NCBI GenBank assembly: GCA_964529555.1
Contig: CAZGWV010000005.1
Span: forward strand, 1-56,100
Reading direction: 5' to 3'
Source: UBA7672 sp964529555
GTDB lineage: Bacteria; Pseudomonadota; Alphaproteobacteria; Caulobacterales; Hyphomonadaceae
Length of the DNA: 56,100 nucleotides
In this document: one piece after another, positions 39,694-49,578 of the stretch
Position numbering within the stretch: the stretch's first letter is position 1
How the letters are laid out: each line of letters begins with the position of its first letter
Notes under the pieces: generated by a model
The model's database searches: none
What the model saw: only the letters and a program-made list of their open reading frames with translations
What the model was told of the DNA's origin: nothing
Translations under genes and position numbers: made by a program

Positions 39694-41678
39694 TCGCGGA
39701 ACTCGGACACCTGCTCGCTTTCCTCGCGCTGGGCGCGGCGGTTGGCCAGAGTGTGCTCGGCCTGACCTCCGGCGGCGAGGCCGCGCGGCGGCTGGCGGTT
39801 GCCGGCGCGATGTTCGCGGCGCTGTCGATGCTGGCGCTGATCGTCAGCTTCGTCCGGCTCGACTTCTCGGTCGAACTCGTTGCTGCGCACTCGCACTCGC
39901 AGAAACCGCTGCTCTACAGGATCGCCGGCGCGTGGGGGAACCATGAGGGCTCGATGCTTCTCTGGTGTCTCATCATGGCTGGCTATGGCGCGCTTGCCGC
40001 GCTGACCATGCGTGAAGGCAAGCTGCGCGACCGTGCGCTGGGCGTGCAGGGTCTGCTGACCGTGGGCTCGTTCTGCTATCTGCTGTTCGTGTCGAGCCCG
40101 TTCACGCGGCTCGCCGATCCGCCGTTCGATGGCGCGGGCCTCAACCCGCTGCTGCAGGACCCGGCGGTCGCTCTCCATCCCCCCTTCCTCTATCTCGGCT
40201 ATGTCGGGATGTCGTTCGTGTTCTCGCTGGCCGCCGCGGGGCTTATCAACGGACAGATCGACCGCGACTGGGCGCGCCGCACGCGCCCGTGGGCGCTCGG
40301 CGCCTGGAGCTTCCTGACCATCGGCATCGCGCTCGGGGCCATCTGGGCCTATTACGAGCTTGGCTGGGGCGGCTGGTGGTTCTGGGATCCGGTCGAGAAT
40401 GCGTCCTTCATGCCCTGGCTGGTCGCAGCCGCGCTGGTTCACTCGCTGATCGTCACGGAAAAGCGCGGCGGGATGGCGTCGTGGACGGTGTTCCTTGCCG
40501 TTGTGGCGTTCTGCCTGTCATTGCTGGGTACGTTCCTCGTACGCTCGGGCGTGCTGACGTCGGTGCATGCGTTCGCGGTCGATCCGGCGCGCGGGACGAT
40601 CCTGCTTGTCGGATTGGGGCTGGCGGGGGGCGCAGCGCTCGGATTGTTTGCATGGCGCGCGCCGCAGCTGAAGGCGGGGCCGGAGTTCGATCCGGTGAGC
40701 CGCGAGGGCGCACTCGTGCTCAACAACCTGTTCCTGTCGGTTTCGGCGGCGTTGGTGCTCGTGGGCACGGTGACGCCCATGGTGCTGCAATGGCTGGGCG
40801 AGGCGCAGATGATCTCGCCGGAGGCGGCGTCGATGTCGATCGGCGAGCCGTATTTCCAGCTGACGCTCGCGCCCATGGTGGCGTTCCTGCTGCTGTTCAT
40901 GCCGCTGGCGCAAGCCGCACCCTGGAGCAAGGCGGAGCTTTCGCCGCTGCTCAAATGGCTGCTGCCGTCGGCTGTCGTGGCGATCGTTGCCGCTATCGGC
41001 GCAATGGCGCTGGGCGGCTGGGGCGTCTTCCTCGGCTATGGCGTGCTGGTCGGCGTCTGGGCGATCTTCGGCGTGGGGCAGGATCTGTTGCGGCGCGCGG
41101 GCGCGGGCGGCGTGAAGCGTCTCGTCAAACTGCCGCTCACCGTCTGGGGCATGGCCATCGCCCATATCGGCATGGGCCTGTTCGTTATCGGCGCAACCGT
41201 GGAAACAGCGGCGCGCACCGAGCAGACCTTTCCGCTCGGGCTGGGCGAGACGGCGCAGATGGCGGGTTGGACGTTCGAGTTCCAGGGCGTGAAGATCGTC
41301 GATGGTCCGAACTATGTCGCGACGCGCGGTGAAATTCTCGCCACGCATGACGGCCGGACGGAAACGCTGCTGCCGGAGCAGCGCAGCTATCCGGTCTCGG
41401 AGATGGGAACCACCGAGGTGGCAATCCGCAAGACGATGGGCGGGGACGTGTATGTCGCGCTGGGAGACCAGTTGCGCGACCGGGACAATGTCTGGCGCAT
41501 CAGGATCGCGCATCACCCGCTGATCGATTGGGTGTTCGGCGGCGCCGGGCTTATCGCGCTGGGCGGCTTCATGTCGCTTGCCGCACGCCTTCGCCGGCGC
41601 GCGCCGGTCAGGGATGAAGCGGCGGTGGCGGCGGCTGCCTCGGTTGCGCCTCCCGCTGGCGCCGGAGTCTCGGCATGA
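39690..41678 (+). CDS. ccmF: Haem lyase subunit CcmF (CycK)
   Basis: A 662-residue polytopic protein of the haem ligase complex, which joins haem to apocytochrome c. The tryptophan-rich WWD signature GWGGWWFWDPVENASFMPWL lies near residue 230 and binds haem presented by CcmE. SLLGTFLVRSGVLTSVHAFA and several His-bearing loops are conserved. The start is GTG overlapping the ccmE stop; ATGA overlap to ccmH follows. Confidence 0.97.
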   Translation: MIAELGHLLAFLALGAAVGQSVLGLTSGGEAARRLAVAGAMFAALSMLALIVSFVRLDFSVELVAAHSHSQKPLLYRIAGAWGNHEGSMLLWCLIMAGYGALAALTMREGKLRDRALGVQGLLTVGSFCYLLFVSSPFTRLADPPFDGAGLNPLLQDPAVALHPPFLYLGYVGMSFVFSLAAAGLINGQIDRDWARRTRPWALGAWSFLTIGIALGAIWAYYELGWGGWWFWDPVENASFMPWLVAAALVHSLIVTEKRGGMASWTVFLAVVAFCLSLLGTFLVRSGVLTSVHAFAVDPARGTILLVGLGLAGGAALGLFAWRAPQLKAGPEFDPVSREGALVLNNLFLSVSAALVLVGTVTPMVLQWLGEAQMISPEAASMSIGEPYFQLTLAPMVAFLLLFMPLAQAAPWSKAELSPLLKWLLPSAVVAIVAAIGAMALGGWGVFLGYGVLVGVWAIFGVGQDLLRRAGAGGVKRLVKLPLTVWGMAIAHIGMGLFVIGATVETAARTEQTFPLGLGETAQMAGWTFEFQGVKIVDGPNYVATRGEILATHDGRTETLLPEQRSYPVSEMGTTEVAIRKTMGGDVYVALGDQLRDRDNVWRIRIAHHPLIDWVFGGAGLIALGGFMSLAARLRRRAPVRDEAAVAAAASVAPPAGAGVSA

Positions 41679-42088
41679 TCGGGCAGGTGATCGCCCTGCT
41701 GATGCAGGCCTTGCCGCTTGAGCAGCCTCTACCCGACGACGCGCAGGAAGCGCGCGCGCAGTCCCTGATGCGCGAGACGCGGTGCATGGTGTGCGAGAAC
41801 GAACCAGTCTCGCAGTCCACCGCCGACATGGCCGTCGATGCCCGCAGGACGATTCGCAAGCAGATCGCCGAAGGCGCCAGCGACGCGGAAATCCGCGAAT
41901 TCTTCATCACGCGATACGGCCAGTATATCTCGTTCAGGCCGCCAGTGGACGGCTGGGGCATGCTGTTGTGGGGCTTTCCTTTTGCCCTGCTGGCCGGAGG
42001 ACTGGCTGTGTTCGGCGTGCGGTTGGTGCGAAACCGGCCTCGCGCGCTTGCTCCCGTGCCGGACGACCGGAGCGGCGAGGACGCCTGA
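41675..42088 (+). CDS. ccmH: Cytochrome c maturation thioredoxin-like CcmH (CycL)
   Basis: A 137-residue protein: an N-terminal export signal, a helical domain with the redox motif RCMVCENEPVSQS (Cys37 and Cys40), YGQYISFRPP, and a C-terminal membrane helix at about 100-120. CcmH reduces the CXXCH cysteines of apocytochrome c. No ccmG gene stands between ccmF and ccmH, as in cycHJKL of rhizobia. It is the last gene of the ccm operon. Confidence 0.94.
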   Translation: MIGQVIALLMQALPLEQPLPDDAQEARAQSLMRETRCMVCENEPVSQSTADMAVDARRTIRKQIAEGASDAEIREFFITRYGQYISFRPPVDGWGMLLWGFPFALLAGGLAVFGVRLVRNRPRALAPVPDDRSGEDA

Positions 42089-42342
42089 TCCGCCCTGCCT
42101 GGCGCCGATAAATTGGCGCGGAATCCGCCTGCTACGCCTCTGGCGCTGCCGCAGGATTGCCTTAAAGTGCAACGTTAGTGGGGTTGTGCGGCCTCTTCGG
42201 GCCGCTCGCCGCGCGGGTTGCGAGTTGAGCAAGTCGTCGGGCAGCCACTTGCTGTTGCGCGGCTGGAACTGCCGCCTAGGATTGAGAACAGTAACTCGAC
42301 GCGCTGGCGATGCCGGGGAAGTTAGAGATGGGAGAAAAGAGA

Positions 42343-43893
42343 ATGGTGCGGATCGGTCGGATTGCGATCGGCGCGAGCTTGTTCGCGGTGGCGGCAAGCG
42401 CCTCGCTGGCCGCGCCCATGCTTGTCGCGCCCGCCATCGCCCAGACCTCCACGGGCCCCATCGTCGTGACGCCGCCGCCTGGCGCGCCGATGAGCTTCGC
42501 CGACCTGATCGACAAGGTGAGCCCCGCCGTCGTCAGTGTCCAGGTCACGACCGAGATCAAGGCGTCGGCCCGCAACGGCGTGTTCGACCAGTTCCGCGGC
42601 CTGCCTGGCTTCGAGGAGTACGAAGACCAGTTCGGCGAGGGCGAGGACGAAAGCAATCCCGAACAGGATCAAGAAGGCAACGCGCTCGGCTCGGGCTTCT
42701 TCATCACTGGCGCGGGCTACATCGTCACCAATCACCACGTTGTCGAGAATGCGCGTGAAGTGACGGTGACCTTGAAGGACGGCACGCAGCTTGAAGCCGA
42801 GCTTGTCGGCTCCGACGAGCAGACCGATCTTGCCGTGCTGAAGGTGAAGAAGGCCGGCACTTATCCTTACGTGCAGTTCGCGACGAAAAACAAACCGCGT
42901 GTCGGCGATTGGGTCGTCGCGGTCGGCAATCCGTTCGGCCTTGGCGGCACGGCGACGGCCGGCATCGTTTCGGCTGATGGCCGCGAGTTCAACAGCGGCA
43001 ACTATAACGACTTCATCCAGATCGACGCCGCCATCAACCGCGGCAACTCCGGCGGCCCGACGTTCAACCTCTCGGGCGAGGTGATCGGGGTCAACACGAT
43101 GATCTTCTCGGATACCGGCGGCGGCAGCGTGGGCATTGGCTTTGCCATCGACGCCAAGGCCGCGAAGTCGATTTCGGACACGCTGATCCGCGATGGCAAG
43201 GTCATTCGCGGCTGGCTGGGCGTCGAGATCCAGAGCCTCGACCAGCGCCTCGCCGATGCGTGGGGCCTCAAGCACAATGCCGGCGCCATCGTACGCTCTG
43301 TCACGACGGGCGGCCCGGCCGAAGCCAGCGGCATCAAGCGGGGCGACATCATCATTTCGGTCAATGGCGATGACGTGAAGGATACGCGCCAGCTGACGCA
43401 GCGCGTCGGCAGCCTGCTTGCTGGCACGGAGAATACCTTCCGCGTCATTCGCGAAGGCAAGGAGCAGACAATCCGCGTGACAGTGCGTGCGCGTGACGAC
43501 CGCGCCCTTGCCGCCGGCGAGCCTGATCCGGCCCGCGCGGGCATGACGCCGCCTCGCCCCAGTTCCGACGATGTGAAGATCGAAGGCGGCACCATCCGCG
43601 CGATGACGTCGGAAGAGGCCGGCAAGTTCGATGTTGGCGCGGCTGGCACAGGGCTCATAGTCGTCACGGTCGAGCCGCGCGGTTCGCTTTCCAAGGCCAG
43701 CGTTTTCCCAGGAGACGCGATCCTCGAAATCAACATGAAAGCCGTGAAGACGCCGAAAGACTACCAGGACGCTGTCGCCGCAGCGCTCGCGCAGGGCAAG
43801 AAGGACGTTGTCGCGCGCGTGGGGTGTGGCAATCAGGCCCGGTGTGGCGATCTTACCGTTCTCCGTCCCATTGAAATTACACCCGCAGGCTGA
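42343..43893 (+). CDS. degP: Periplasmic serine protease DegP/DegQ-like
   Basis: A 516-residue HtrA protease. The signal peptide ends near APAIAQ (residue 33-34). The triad is His132 in NHHVV, Asp162 in TDLAVLKV and Ser236 in RGNSGGP. Two PDZ domains follow (GWLGVEIQSLD, and the last about 90 residues). It degrades or refolds damaged envelope proteins. ATG 42343 has GGGAG 8 bases upstream; an ATG five codons earlier is also plausible. Only 3 bp separate it from the response regulator downstream. Confidence 0.94.
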   Translation: MVRIGRIAIGASLFAVAASASLAAPMLVAPAIAQTSTGPIVVTPPPGAPMSFADLIDKVSPAVVSVQVTTEIKASARNGVFDQFRGLPGFEEYEDQFGEGEDESNPEQDQEGNALGSGFFITGAGYIVTNHHVVENAREVTVTLKDGTQLEAELVGSDEQTDLAVLKVKKAGTYPYVQFATKNKPRVGDWVVAVGNPFGLGGTATAGIVSADGREFNSGNYNDFIQIDAAINRGNSGGPTFNLSGEVIGVNTMIFSDTGGGSVGIGFAIDAKAAKSISDTLIRDGKVIRGWLGVEIQSLDQRLADAWGLKHNAGAIVRSVTTGGPAEASGIKRGDIIISVNGDDVKDTRQLTQRVGSLLAGTENTFRVIREGKEQTIRVTVRARDDRALAAGEPDPARAGMTPPRPSSDDVKIEGGTIRAMTSEEAGKFDVGAAGTGLIVVTVEPRGSLSKASVFPGDAILEINMKAVKTPKDYQDAVAAALAQGKKDVVARVGCGNQARCGDLTVLRPIEITPAG

Positions 43894-43896
43894 TCC

Positions 43897-44568
43897 ATGA
43901 AGATCATCGTCATCGAAGACGACGCGGACGCCGCCGCTTTCGTCAAACAGGTTCTCAGCGAAGCCGGGCATTTCGTCGATGTGTGCGGCGATGGCGAGTC
44001 CGGTCTCAATCAGGCGCAGTCGGGCGACTATGACGCGCTCGTGGTCGATCGCATGCTTCCGGGCATGGACGGCGTGCAACTGCTGAAGAGCTATCGGGAT
44101 GGCGGCGGCCGTGCGCCTGCGTTGTTCCTGTCGGCGCTGGGCGAGGTGGATCACCGTGTCGAGGGCCTGAAGGCGGGCGGCGACGACTATCTCGTGAAGC
44201 CTTATGCGCCGAGCGAGCTTGTGGCCCGCGTCGAGGCGCTGGGGCGGCGCGCGACGGGCGACATCCCGACGACGCGCCTGACCGTTGGCGGTCTCGAGAT
44301 GGACCTGCTTGCCCGCACCGTGCATCGCGACGGCCAGAAGATCGACCTTCAACCGCGCGAATTCCGTCTGCTCGAATTCCTCATGCGCCATGCCGGCCAG
44401 GTCGTGACGCGCACCATGCTGCTGGAGAAAGTCTGGGACTATCATTTCGATCCCCAGACCAACGTGATCGATGTGCATGTTTCGCGCCTGCGCGGGAAAA
44501 TCGACAAGGACTTCGACCGGCCCCTGCTGCATACGGTGCGCGGCGCGGGCTATCGTCTCGAAGCATGA
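43897..44568 (+). CDS. OmpR-family response regulator downstream of degP
   Basis: A 223-residue regulator with Asp8-Asp9, phospho-acceptor Asp51 and Lys in VKPYAPSEL. The DNA-binding domain shows LQPREFRLLEFLMRHAGQVV and VHVSRLRGKIDKDF. It is in one unit with degP and the kinase that follows, which suggests control of envelope stress genes. The receiver resembles CusR/CopR-type regulators, so a metal signal is possible. Confidence 0.92.
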   Translation: MKIIVIEDDADAAAFVKQVLSEAGHFVDVCGDGESGLNQAQSGDYDALVVDRMLPGMDGVQLLKSYRDGGGRAPALFLSALGEVDHRVEGLKAGGDDYLVKPYAPSELVARVEALGRRATGDIPTTRLTVGGLEMDLLARTVHRDGQKIDLQPREFRLLEFLMRHAGQVVTRTMLLEKVWDYHFDPQTNVIDVHVSRLRGKIDKDFDRPLLHTVRGAGYRLEA

Positions 44569-44579
44569 AGCGCTGAGCG

Positions 44580-45971
44580 ATGAAGATCGGCCGCCTGCCA
44601 GCGCTGGTTCGGACGACAACGTTCCGGCTGGCGCTGCTGCACGCCTCGATTTTCATTTTGTTCTCGGCCTCGCTCCTCGCCTATCTCTACTATGAAACGG
44701 CCGGCCACCTCAGCCGGCAGGCCGAGGCGGAACTGAATGCCGAATTCCAGGAACTGTCAGCAGCCAATCGCGGCGGCTTCGATCGTCTGAACCAGGCGGT
44801 GACGGAGCGATCCGGCGCGCGCGGCAAATTCTTCTATCTCCTGCAGGACAGCACGGGCCAGAAGTCCGCCGGCGATTTCGATTTCCTTCCGGCCCCCGCG
44901 CCCGTCGATCAGGTCGTCGATGTGAATTTCGAATACGACGTGCGCAACCCGGACGGACAGCCTGTGCGGCGTTCGGCCGAGGGACGCATCTCGCGGCTTG
45001 CCGGCGGCGGCGTGCTGATGGTCGCCTACGATCTTGGACAACTGGGCGAGATGAACCGGCGCATCACGGAGGTGGTGTGGCGCTCGGCTGTCGTGGGCTT
45101 CGTGCTGTCGCTGATCGGCGGCGTGGTGATTTCGCGATCGGCGGCGCAGCGGGCCGAGCAACTGGCGCGAACTGCGGAAGAAGTCATGGCGGGGGATTTG
45201 TCGCGGCGTGCGCCGGTGGATGGATCGGGCGACGAATTCGACCGCCTGTCCGAACAGCTGAACGCCATGTTGAACAAGCTGCAGCGGCTGGTGATTTCAT
45301 CCCGCTCGGCGGGGGATTCCATCGCGCACGATCTGCGGTCTCCGCTCACACGGCTGCGCAACAGGCTGGAGGGCGGGTTGCGCAACGAGAATGCGGACGG
45401 CCCGCGCAATGCACTGGCGAAATCGATCGAGGAAGTCGATGGCGTGCTGGACACGTTCAACGCCGTGCTGCGCCTCTCGCGCGTGCAGGCGGGCGCGACA
45501 GGGTCATTCCGGCGCATCAACGTCACCGGCATCACGGACGAAATGGCGGAGCTCTATGAGCCTGCCTGTGAAGAGAAGAACCTGACCTTCAGCTACATGC
45601 CGGGCGGCGAGTTGTTCGTGCAGGCGGATCGCGATCTGATTGCACAGGCGCTTTCCAACCTTCTGGACAACGCCGTGAAGTACACGCCTGCAGGCGGCGC
45701 TGTCTCCCTGTCTGTCAAACGCCTGCCGAGCGGCGAGGCCGAGGTCGCGGTGAGCGATTCCGGGCCGGGTATTCCGCCGAAAGATCGCGACCGGGCGGTT
45801 GAGCGTTTCGTGCGTCTTGAACAGTCGCGCAGCGAGCCGGGCAGCGGTCTTGGCCTGAGCCTCGTGCTGGCGGTGGCCGAGGCGCATCGGGGGCGGTTGC
45901 TGCTGGACTCCGCAGGCGCTCCGCCGCCGAATGTGGGGCTTGCCGCGCGCCTCATCCTGCCGTCAGCCTGA
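44580..45971 (+). CDS. HAMP-containing sensor histidine kinase downstream of degP
   Basis: A 463-residue membrane kinase: helix 1 at about 15-38, periplasmic domain to about 160, helix 2 near 165-185, then HAMP (RAEQLARTAEEVMAGDLSRR). The HisKA box SIAHDLRSPLTRLRNRL has His250. NLLDNAVKYTPAGG and GSGLGLSLVLAVAEAH form the ATP site. It starts 11 bp after the regulator gene and ends 37 bp before glnE. This degP-RR-HK-glnE order is seen in rhizobia too. Confidence 0.93.
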   Translation: MKIGRLPALVRTTTFRLALLHASIFILFSASLLAYLYYETAGHLSRQAEAELNAEFQELSAANRGGFDRLNQAVTERSGARGKFFYLLQDSTGQKSAGDFDFLPAPAPVDQVVDVNFEYDVRNPDGQPVRRSAEGRISRLAGGGVLMVAYDLGQLGEMNRRITEVVWRSAVVGFVLSLIGGVVISRSAAQRAEQLARTAEEVMAGDLSRRAPVDGSGDEFDRLSEQLNAMLNKLQRLVISSRSAGDSIAHDLRSPLTRLRNRLEGGLRNENADGPRNALAKSIEEVDGVLDTFNAVLRLSRVQAGATGSFRRINVTGITDEMAELYEPACEEKNLTFSYMPGGELFVQADRDLIAQALSNLLDNAVKYTPAGGAVSLSVKRLPSGEAEVAVSDSGPGIPPKDRDRAVERFVRLEQSRSEPGSGLGLSLVLAVAEAHRGRLLLDSAGAPPPNVGLAARLILPSA

Positions 45972-46008
45972 CGCGCGATTCCCACCTCTCCAGCCGGGAC
46001 CGAACCGG

Positions 46009-48837
46009 ATGCCCACTCGCCTCGATAGTCTTGCGATAGCGCCGCTGACGGGGGTTGTCGGCGATCTGGCTGGCGTCGTGGCGCAGGCGCCGCTCTATTC
46101 CGATCACATTGCGCGGGTCATTGCCCGGCGCCCGGAGGTTGTGGACGCCATCCTCGCCTCCGGTCCGGCGCATGTCGTGAACGCCGCCATCGCGAGCATG
46201 ACGGATGCCGGGGCCATCGCCGGCCCGCTCGATGCGCCGATGCGGGAGATGCGTCGCGCGAAGGAAGCAGCCCAGCTGGCGATCTCCGTGGCCGATCTTG
46301 CGGGCGTGTGGTCGCTTGACGAAGTCGTCGAGCAATTGACGCTCCTGGCCGAGACGGCGACGCAGGCGGCGTTGCGGCTGGCCATCCGGGCGTCGTGGGC
46401 CTCGGGCCATCTCGGCGAGACGCGCGAGAGCGACGAGATGCCGGGCCTGTTCGTTCTGGCGATGGGCAAGATGGGCGCGCACGAGCTGAACTATTCCAGC
46501 GATATCGATCTGATCGTGCTGTTCGATCTCGACTTGCTGCCCGTGCAGGGACCGCGCGTGAAGGAGGGCATGACGCGCCTGACGCGCGATCTGGTGCGCA
46601 TTCTCGAAGAGCGCACGGCGGATGGATATGTGTTTCGCACCGATCTTCGCCTGCGTCCCGATCCTGCCTCGACCAGTCCCGCGATCTCGACGCAGTTCGC
46701 GACGGGATATTATGAGAGTGTCGGCCAGAACTGGGAGCGCATGGCCCACATCAAGGCGCGCGTCTGCGCGGGGGACGCGGCGGCGGGCAAGGGATATCTG
46801 GCCGAGCTGCAGCCCTATGTCTGGCGGCGGCACCTGGACTACTGGGCGATTGCCGACATCCACTCGATCAAGCGCCAGATCCATGCGCATGGCGGCCACG
46901 CCGATCTCGCCTCTCCCGATTTCGACGTGAAGCTGGGGCGCGGCGGCATCCGCGAGATCGAGTTCTTCACTCAGGTGCAGCAGCTGATCCTGGGCGGCCG
47001 CATGTCCCAGTTACGCGCGGCGGGCACCAAGGCGGCGCTCACGGTGATGAGCGAAGCGGAGATTGTCGATCCTGCCGTCGCGGCGGACCTGTGCCGTGCG
47101 TATGACTATCTGCGCTGCGTCGAGCATCGGGTGCAGATGCTGAACGACGAGCAGACGCATCGCATTCCGGTGTCGCAAGAGAAGCGCGTGGCTGTCGCGC
47201 GCCTGTGCGGATATCCCGACCTTGCAGCGTTTGAAGCCGATGTGGCGCGTACGCGCCAACGTGTGCATGGCGTCTATTCCGACCTCTTCGCCACAGAAGA
47301 ACGACTGTCGGGAGAGGCGGGGAACCTCGTCTTCACGGGCGTGGATGACGATCCGGGCACGCTGGCGACCCTTTCGGCGCTGGGATTTGGCCAGCCTTCG
47401 CAGGTGATCCATACTTTCCAGCAATGGCATCGCGGTTCGATCCCCGCGACGCGGTCGGCGCGGGCGCAGCAATTGCTGACGTCGCTTGGCCCGCGTCTGC
47501 TGGAGGCGATGTCCAGGGTGGGCGAGCCCGATATCGCATTCGAGCGGTTTCGCGAGTTTTTCTCCGGGCTGAACTCAGGCGTGCAGGTCATGTCGCTGAT
47601 GCTGGCCGAGCCGTCGCTGACGCGCGACGTGATCCACACGATGGCTTATGCGCCAAAGCTTGCTGCCGATCTTGCGCGCAGGCCCGCATTGATGGAGGCG
47701 ATGCTAGAGCGCTCGTTCAGTGCGCCGGCGCATCTTGATATTGCGGGCTCGCGGGCCGTGCGGCTGGAAGCCTTGCTGGATCGCGAGGATGGTTTTGAAG
47801 GCAAGCTCAACGCAGCGCGACGCTTTCATCGCGAGGAATCGTTCCGTGTCGGCTACCAGCTGTTGCGCGGCGCCATTGGCGCAACGGAAGCGGGCATTGC
47901 CTATGCGGACCTGGCGGACGCCTGCGTCGGCGGGCTTGCCGAGGTCTGCGAGCGTGAAGTGTTGTCGAAGCAGGCTGGCGAGATCGGGCTTTGGGCTGTC
48001 TGCGCGCTGGGAAAGTTCGGCGGGCGGGAGCTGACGGCGACGTCGGATCTCGATCTGATGCTCGTCTACGAGCCCGCGAGCGACAACAGCGTTCAACTGG
48101 CGACGCGCTTTGTGCAGCGTCTTGTGGCGGCGCTGTCGGCGCCGACCGAGGAAGGGCTGCTGTACGAAGTGGACATGCAGCTGCGCCCATCAGGCCGGGC
48201 CGGGCCTGTGGCCGTGCGCATGTCGTCGTTCGAGCGGTATTATCGCGAGGAAGCGTGGACGTGGGAGTTCATGGCCCTCACGCGCATCCGGCCTGTTGCG
48301 GGCGATGCCGATCTCGGTCGCAGGATCGTGGAGACGGCGCGCCGGGCCTTGCAGACCAAGAGCGCCGATCCGAAGATCACCGAGGATGTGGCCGACATGC
48401 GCCGCCGCATGGCGCGCGAGCGGAAGCCGCGTTCGATGTGGGATGTGAAGCTGGCGCCCGGCGGGCTGGTCGATATCGAGTTCCTGACCCAGCACGCGAT
48501 TCTGCTGGCGGCGGCCCGGACGCCCGGCGTGGTGCAGCCGGGGTCGCTGGCGGCGATCGAGGCGCTGGCCGGGGCGGGCCACTTTTCAGCCGGGGAGGCC
48601 GCCCTGCTCATCGATGGCCTATCACTGCAACTCCACCTCCAGCAGGCTCTCCGTATCGCGACGGGCGACCAGTTCGAGCCTGATACCGCCTCGGACGGGG
48701 TCAAGGGCTGGCTGGCCAAGCATCTGGGATTCAAGGACTTTCCGGCTCTAAACCTGCGCCTTCAGGAGTTGCAGCGGGAAATTGCCAGCCTGCGCACGCG
48801 AAAACTGGGCCCGCTGACGACGGAAGCGCCGGGCTAG
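46009..48837 (+). CDS. glnE: Glutamine synthetase adenylyltransferase/deadenylylase GlnE
   Basis: A 942-residue bifunctional enzyme, close to E. coli GlnE (946). The N-terminal deadenylylase nucleotidyltransferase motif is LNYSSDIDLIVLFD, and a helical linker domain follows. The C-terminal adenylylase motif is GGRELTATSDLDLMLVYE near residue 670. It switches glutamine synthetase off and on in response to PII and glutamine. ATG 46009 begins MPTRLDSLA; no closer alternative fits. Confidence 0.96.
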   Translation: MPTRLDSLAIAPLTGVVGDLAGVVAQAPLYSDHIARVIARRPEVVDAILASGPAHVVNAAIASMTDAGAIAGPLDAPMREMRRAKEAAQLAISVADLAGVWSLDEVVEQLTLLAETATQAALRLAIRASWASGHLGETRESDEMPGLFVLAMGKMGAHELNYSSDIDLIVLFDLDLLPVQGPRVKEGMTRLTRDLVRILEERTADGYVFRTDLRLRPDPASTSPAISTQFATGYYESVGQNWERMAHIKARVCAGDAAAGKGYLAELQPYVWRRHLDYWAIADIHSIKRQIHAHGGHADLASPDFDVKLGRGGIREIEFFTQVQQLILGGRMSQLRAAGTKAALTVMSEAEIVDPAVAADLCRAYDYLRCVEHRVQMLNDEQTHRIPVSQEKRVAVARLCGYPDLAAFEADVARTRQRVHGVYSDLFATEERLSGEAGNLVFTGVDDDPGTLATLSALGFGQPSQVIHTFQQWHRGSIPATRSARAQQLLTSLGPRLLEAMSRVGEPDIAFERFREFFSGLNSGVQVMSLMLAEPSLTRDVIHTMAYAPKLAADLARRPALMEAMLERSFSAPAHLDIAGSRAVRLEALLDREDGFEGKLNAARRFHREESFRVGYQLLRGAIGATEAGIAYADLADACVGGLAEVCEREVLSKQAGEIGLWAVCALGKFGGRELTATSDLDLMLVYEPASDNSVQLATRFVQRLVAALSAPTEEGLLYEVDMQLRPSGRAGPVAVRMSSFERYYREEAWTWEFMALTRIRPVAGDADLGRRIVETARRALQTKSADPKITEDVADMRRRMARERKPRSMWDVKLAPGGLVDIEFLTQHAILLAAARTPGVVQPGSLAAIEALAGAGHFSAGEAALLIDGLSLQLHLQQALRIATGDQFEPDTASDGVKGWLAKHLGFKDFPALNLRLQELQREIASLRTRKLGPLTTEAPG

Positions 48838-49010
48838 AGCGTTTGAATCACAAGCAATAGTGACGGGTTTTACTCGCAGGCGCTGCCGGTCCGGCGGCAT
48901 CCGGCCCTCGGCAAACGCGAGCGCAGGATGCATAACATGAGGCATGGTTCGACTTTGTGCGCGATGCACGGAACTGCACGAGTCGATTTCTCGGAGTTGG
49001 TGTCCCACCC

Positions 49011-49577
49011 ATGCGGGATCCGGACGAGGATCTGGTCAGTCGCGTCGGCGCCGGGGATAGCCGCGCCGCCGCCGAACTCGTGCGCCGTCACCTGCCGCGG
49101 ATGGTCGGTCTCGCCCGCCGGATGCTGGGCGACGCTTCCGAGGCCGAGGACGTTGCGCAGGAAGTCTTTCTCCGTGTCTGGCGGCATGCGGCTGCGTGGA
49201 AGCCGGGCCAGGCCAAGTTCGAAACGTGGATGCACAGGGTCGCCATGAACCTTTGCCTCGACAGGTTGCGCCGCAAGGTTCGGGATGGCGGCGAGGTGAC
49301 GCCGGAAATGCCGGACGTCCGCGCCTCGGCCACGCGCGCGCTCGACGACCGGCAGCGCCGCGACCGGGTGCGCGATGCGCTGCAGGCCCTGCCGGAGCGA
49401 CAGCGGGCGGCGCTGGTGCTCTGCTACTACCAGGACAAGACGAACATCGAGGCGGCCGACATTGTCGGCGTCAGTGTCGATGCACTTGAAAGCCTGCTCT
49501 CGCGGGCGCGGCGATCGCTCAAGACGGCCCTTTCGGCCGAAAGGGCGGATCTCCTTAGCGGTCTGGAGACCGGCTGA
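49011..49577 (+). CDS. ECF-family RNA polymerase sigma factor
   Basis: A 188-residue extracytoplasmic-function sigma factor. Region 2 has ARRMLGDASEAEDVAQEVFLRVWRHA (in parts), and region 4 has LQALPERQRAALVLCYYQDKTNIEAADIVGVSVDALESLLSRAR (in parts). ATG 49011 is chosen because the protein then begins with DEDLVSRVGAGD, the usual start; an ATG at 48957 is possible. The next gene starts 1 bp after the stop and is probably its membrane-bound controller. Confidence 0.92.
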   Translation: MRDPDEDLVSRVGAGDSRAAAELVRRHLPRMVGLARRMLGDASEAEDVAQEVFLRVWRHAAAWKPGQAKFETWMHRVAMNLCLDRLRRKVRDGGEVTPEMPDVRASATRALDDRQRRDRVRDALQALPERQRAALVLCYYQDKTNIEAADIVGVSVDALESLLSRARRSLKTALSAERADLLSGLETG

Positions 49578-49578
49578 C

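Noticed and set aside
42162..42178. Possible CtrA box before degP (TTAA ... TTAG)
   Set aside because: The spacer is 9 bases, not 7, and the second half-site has a mismatch.
42322..44619. A 765-residue open frame on the minus strand
   Set aside because: It is antisense to degP and its response regulator; long shadow frames are normal at this GC content.
48970..48998. GGAAC ... GTT as an ECF-type autoregulatory promoter
   Set aside because: The spacing of about 21 bases is too long for the usual 16-17.
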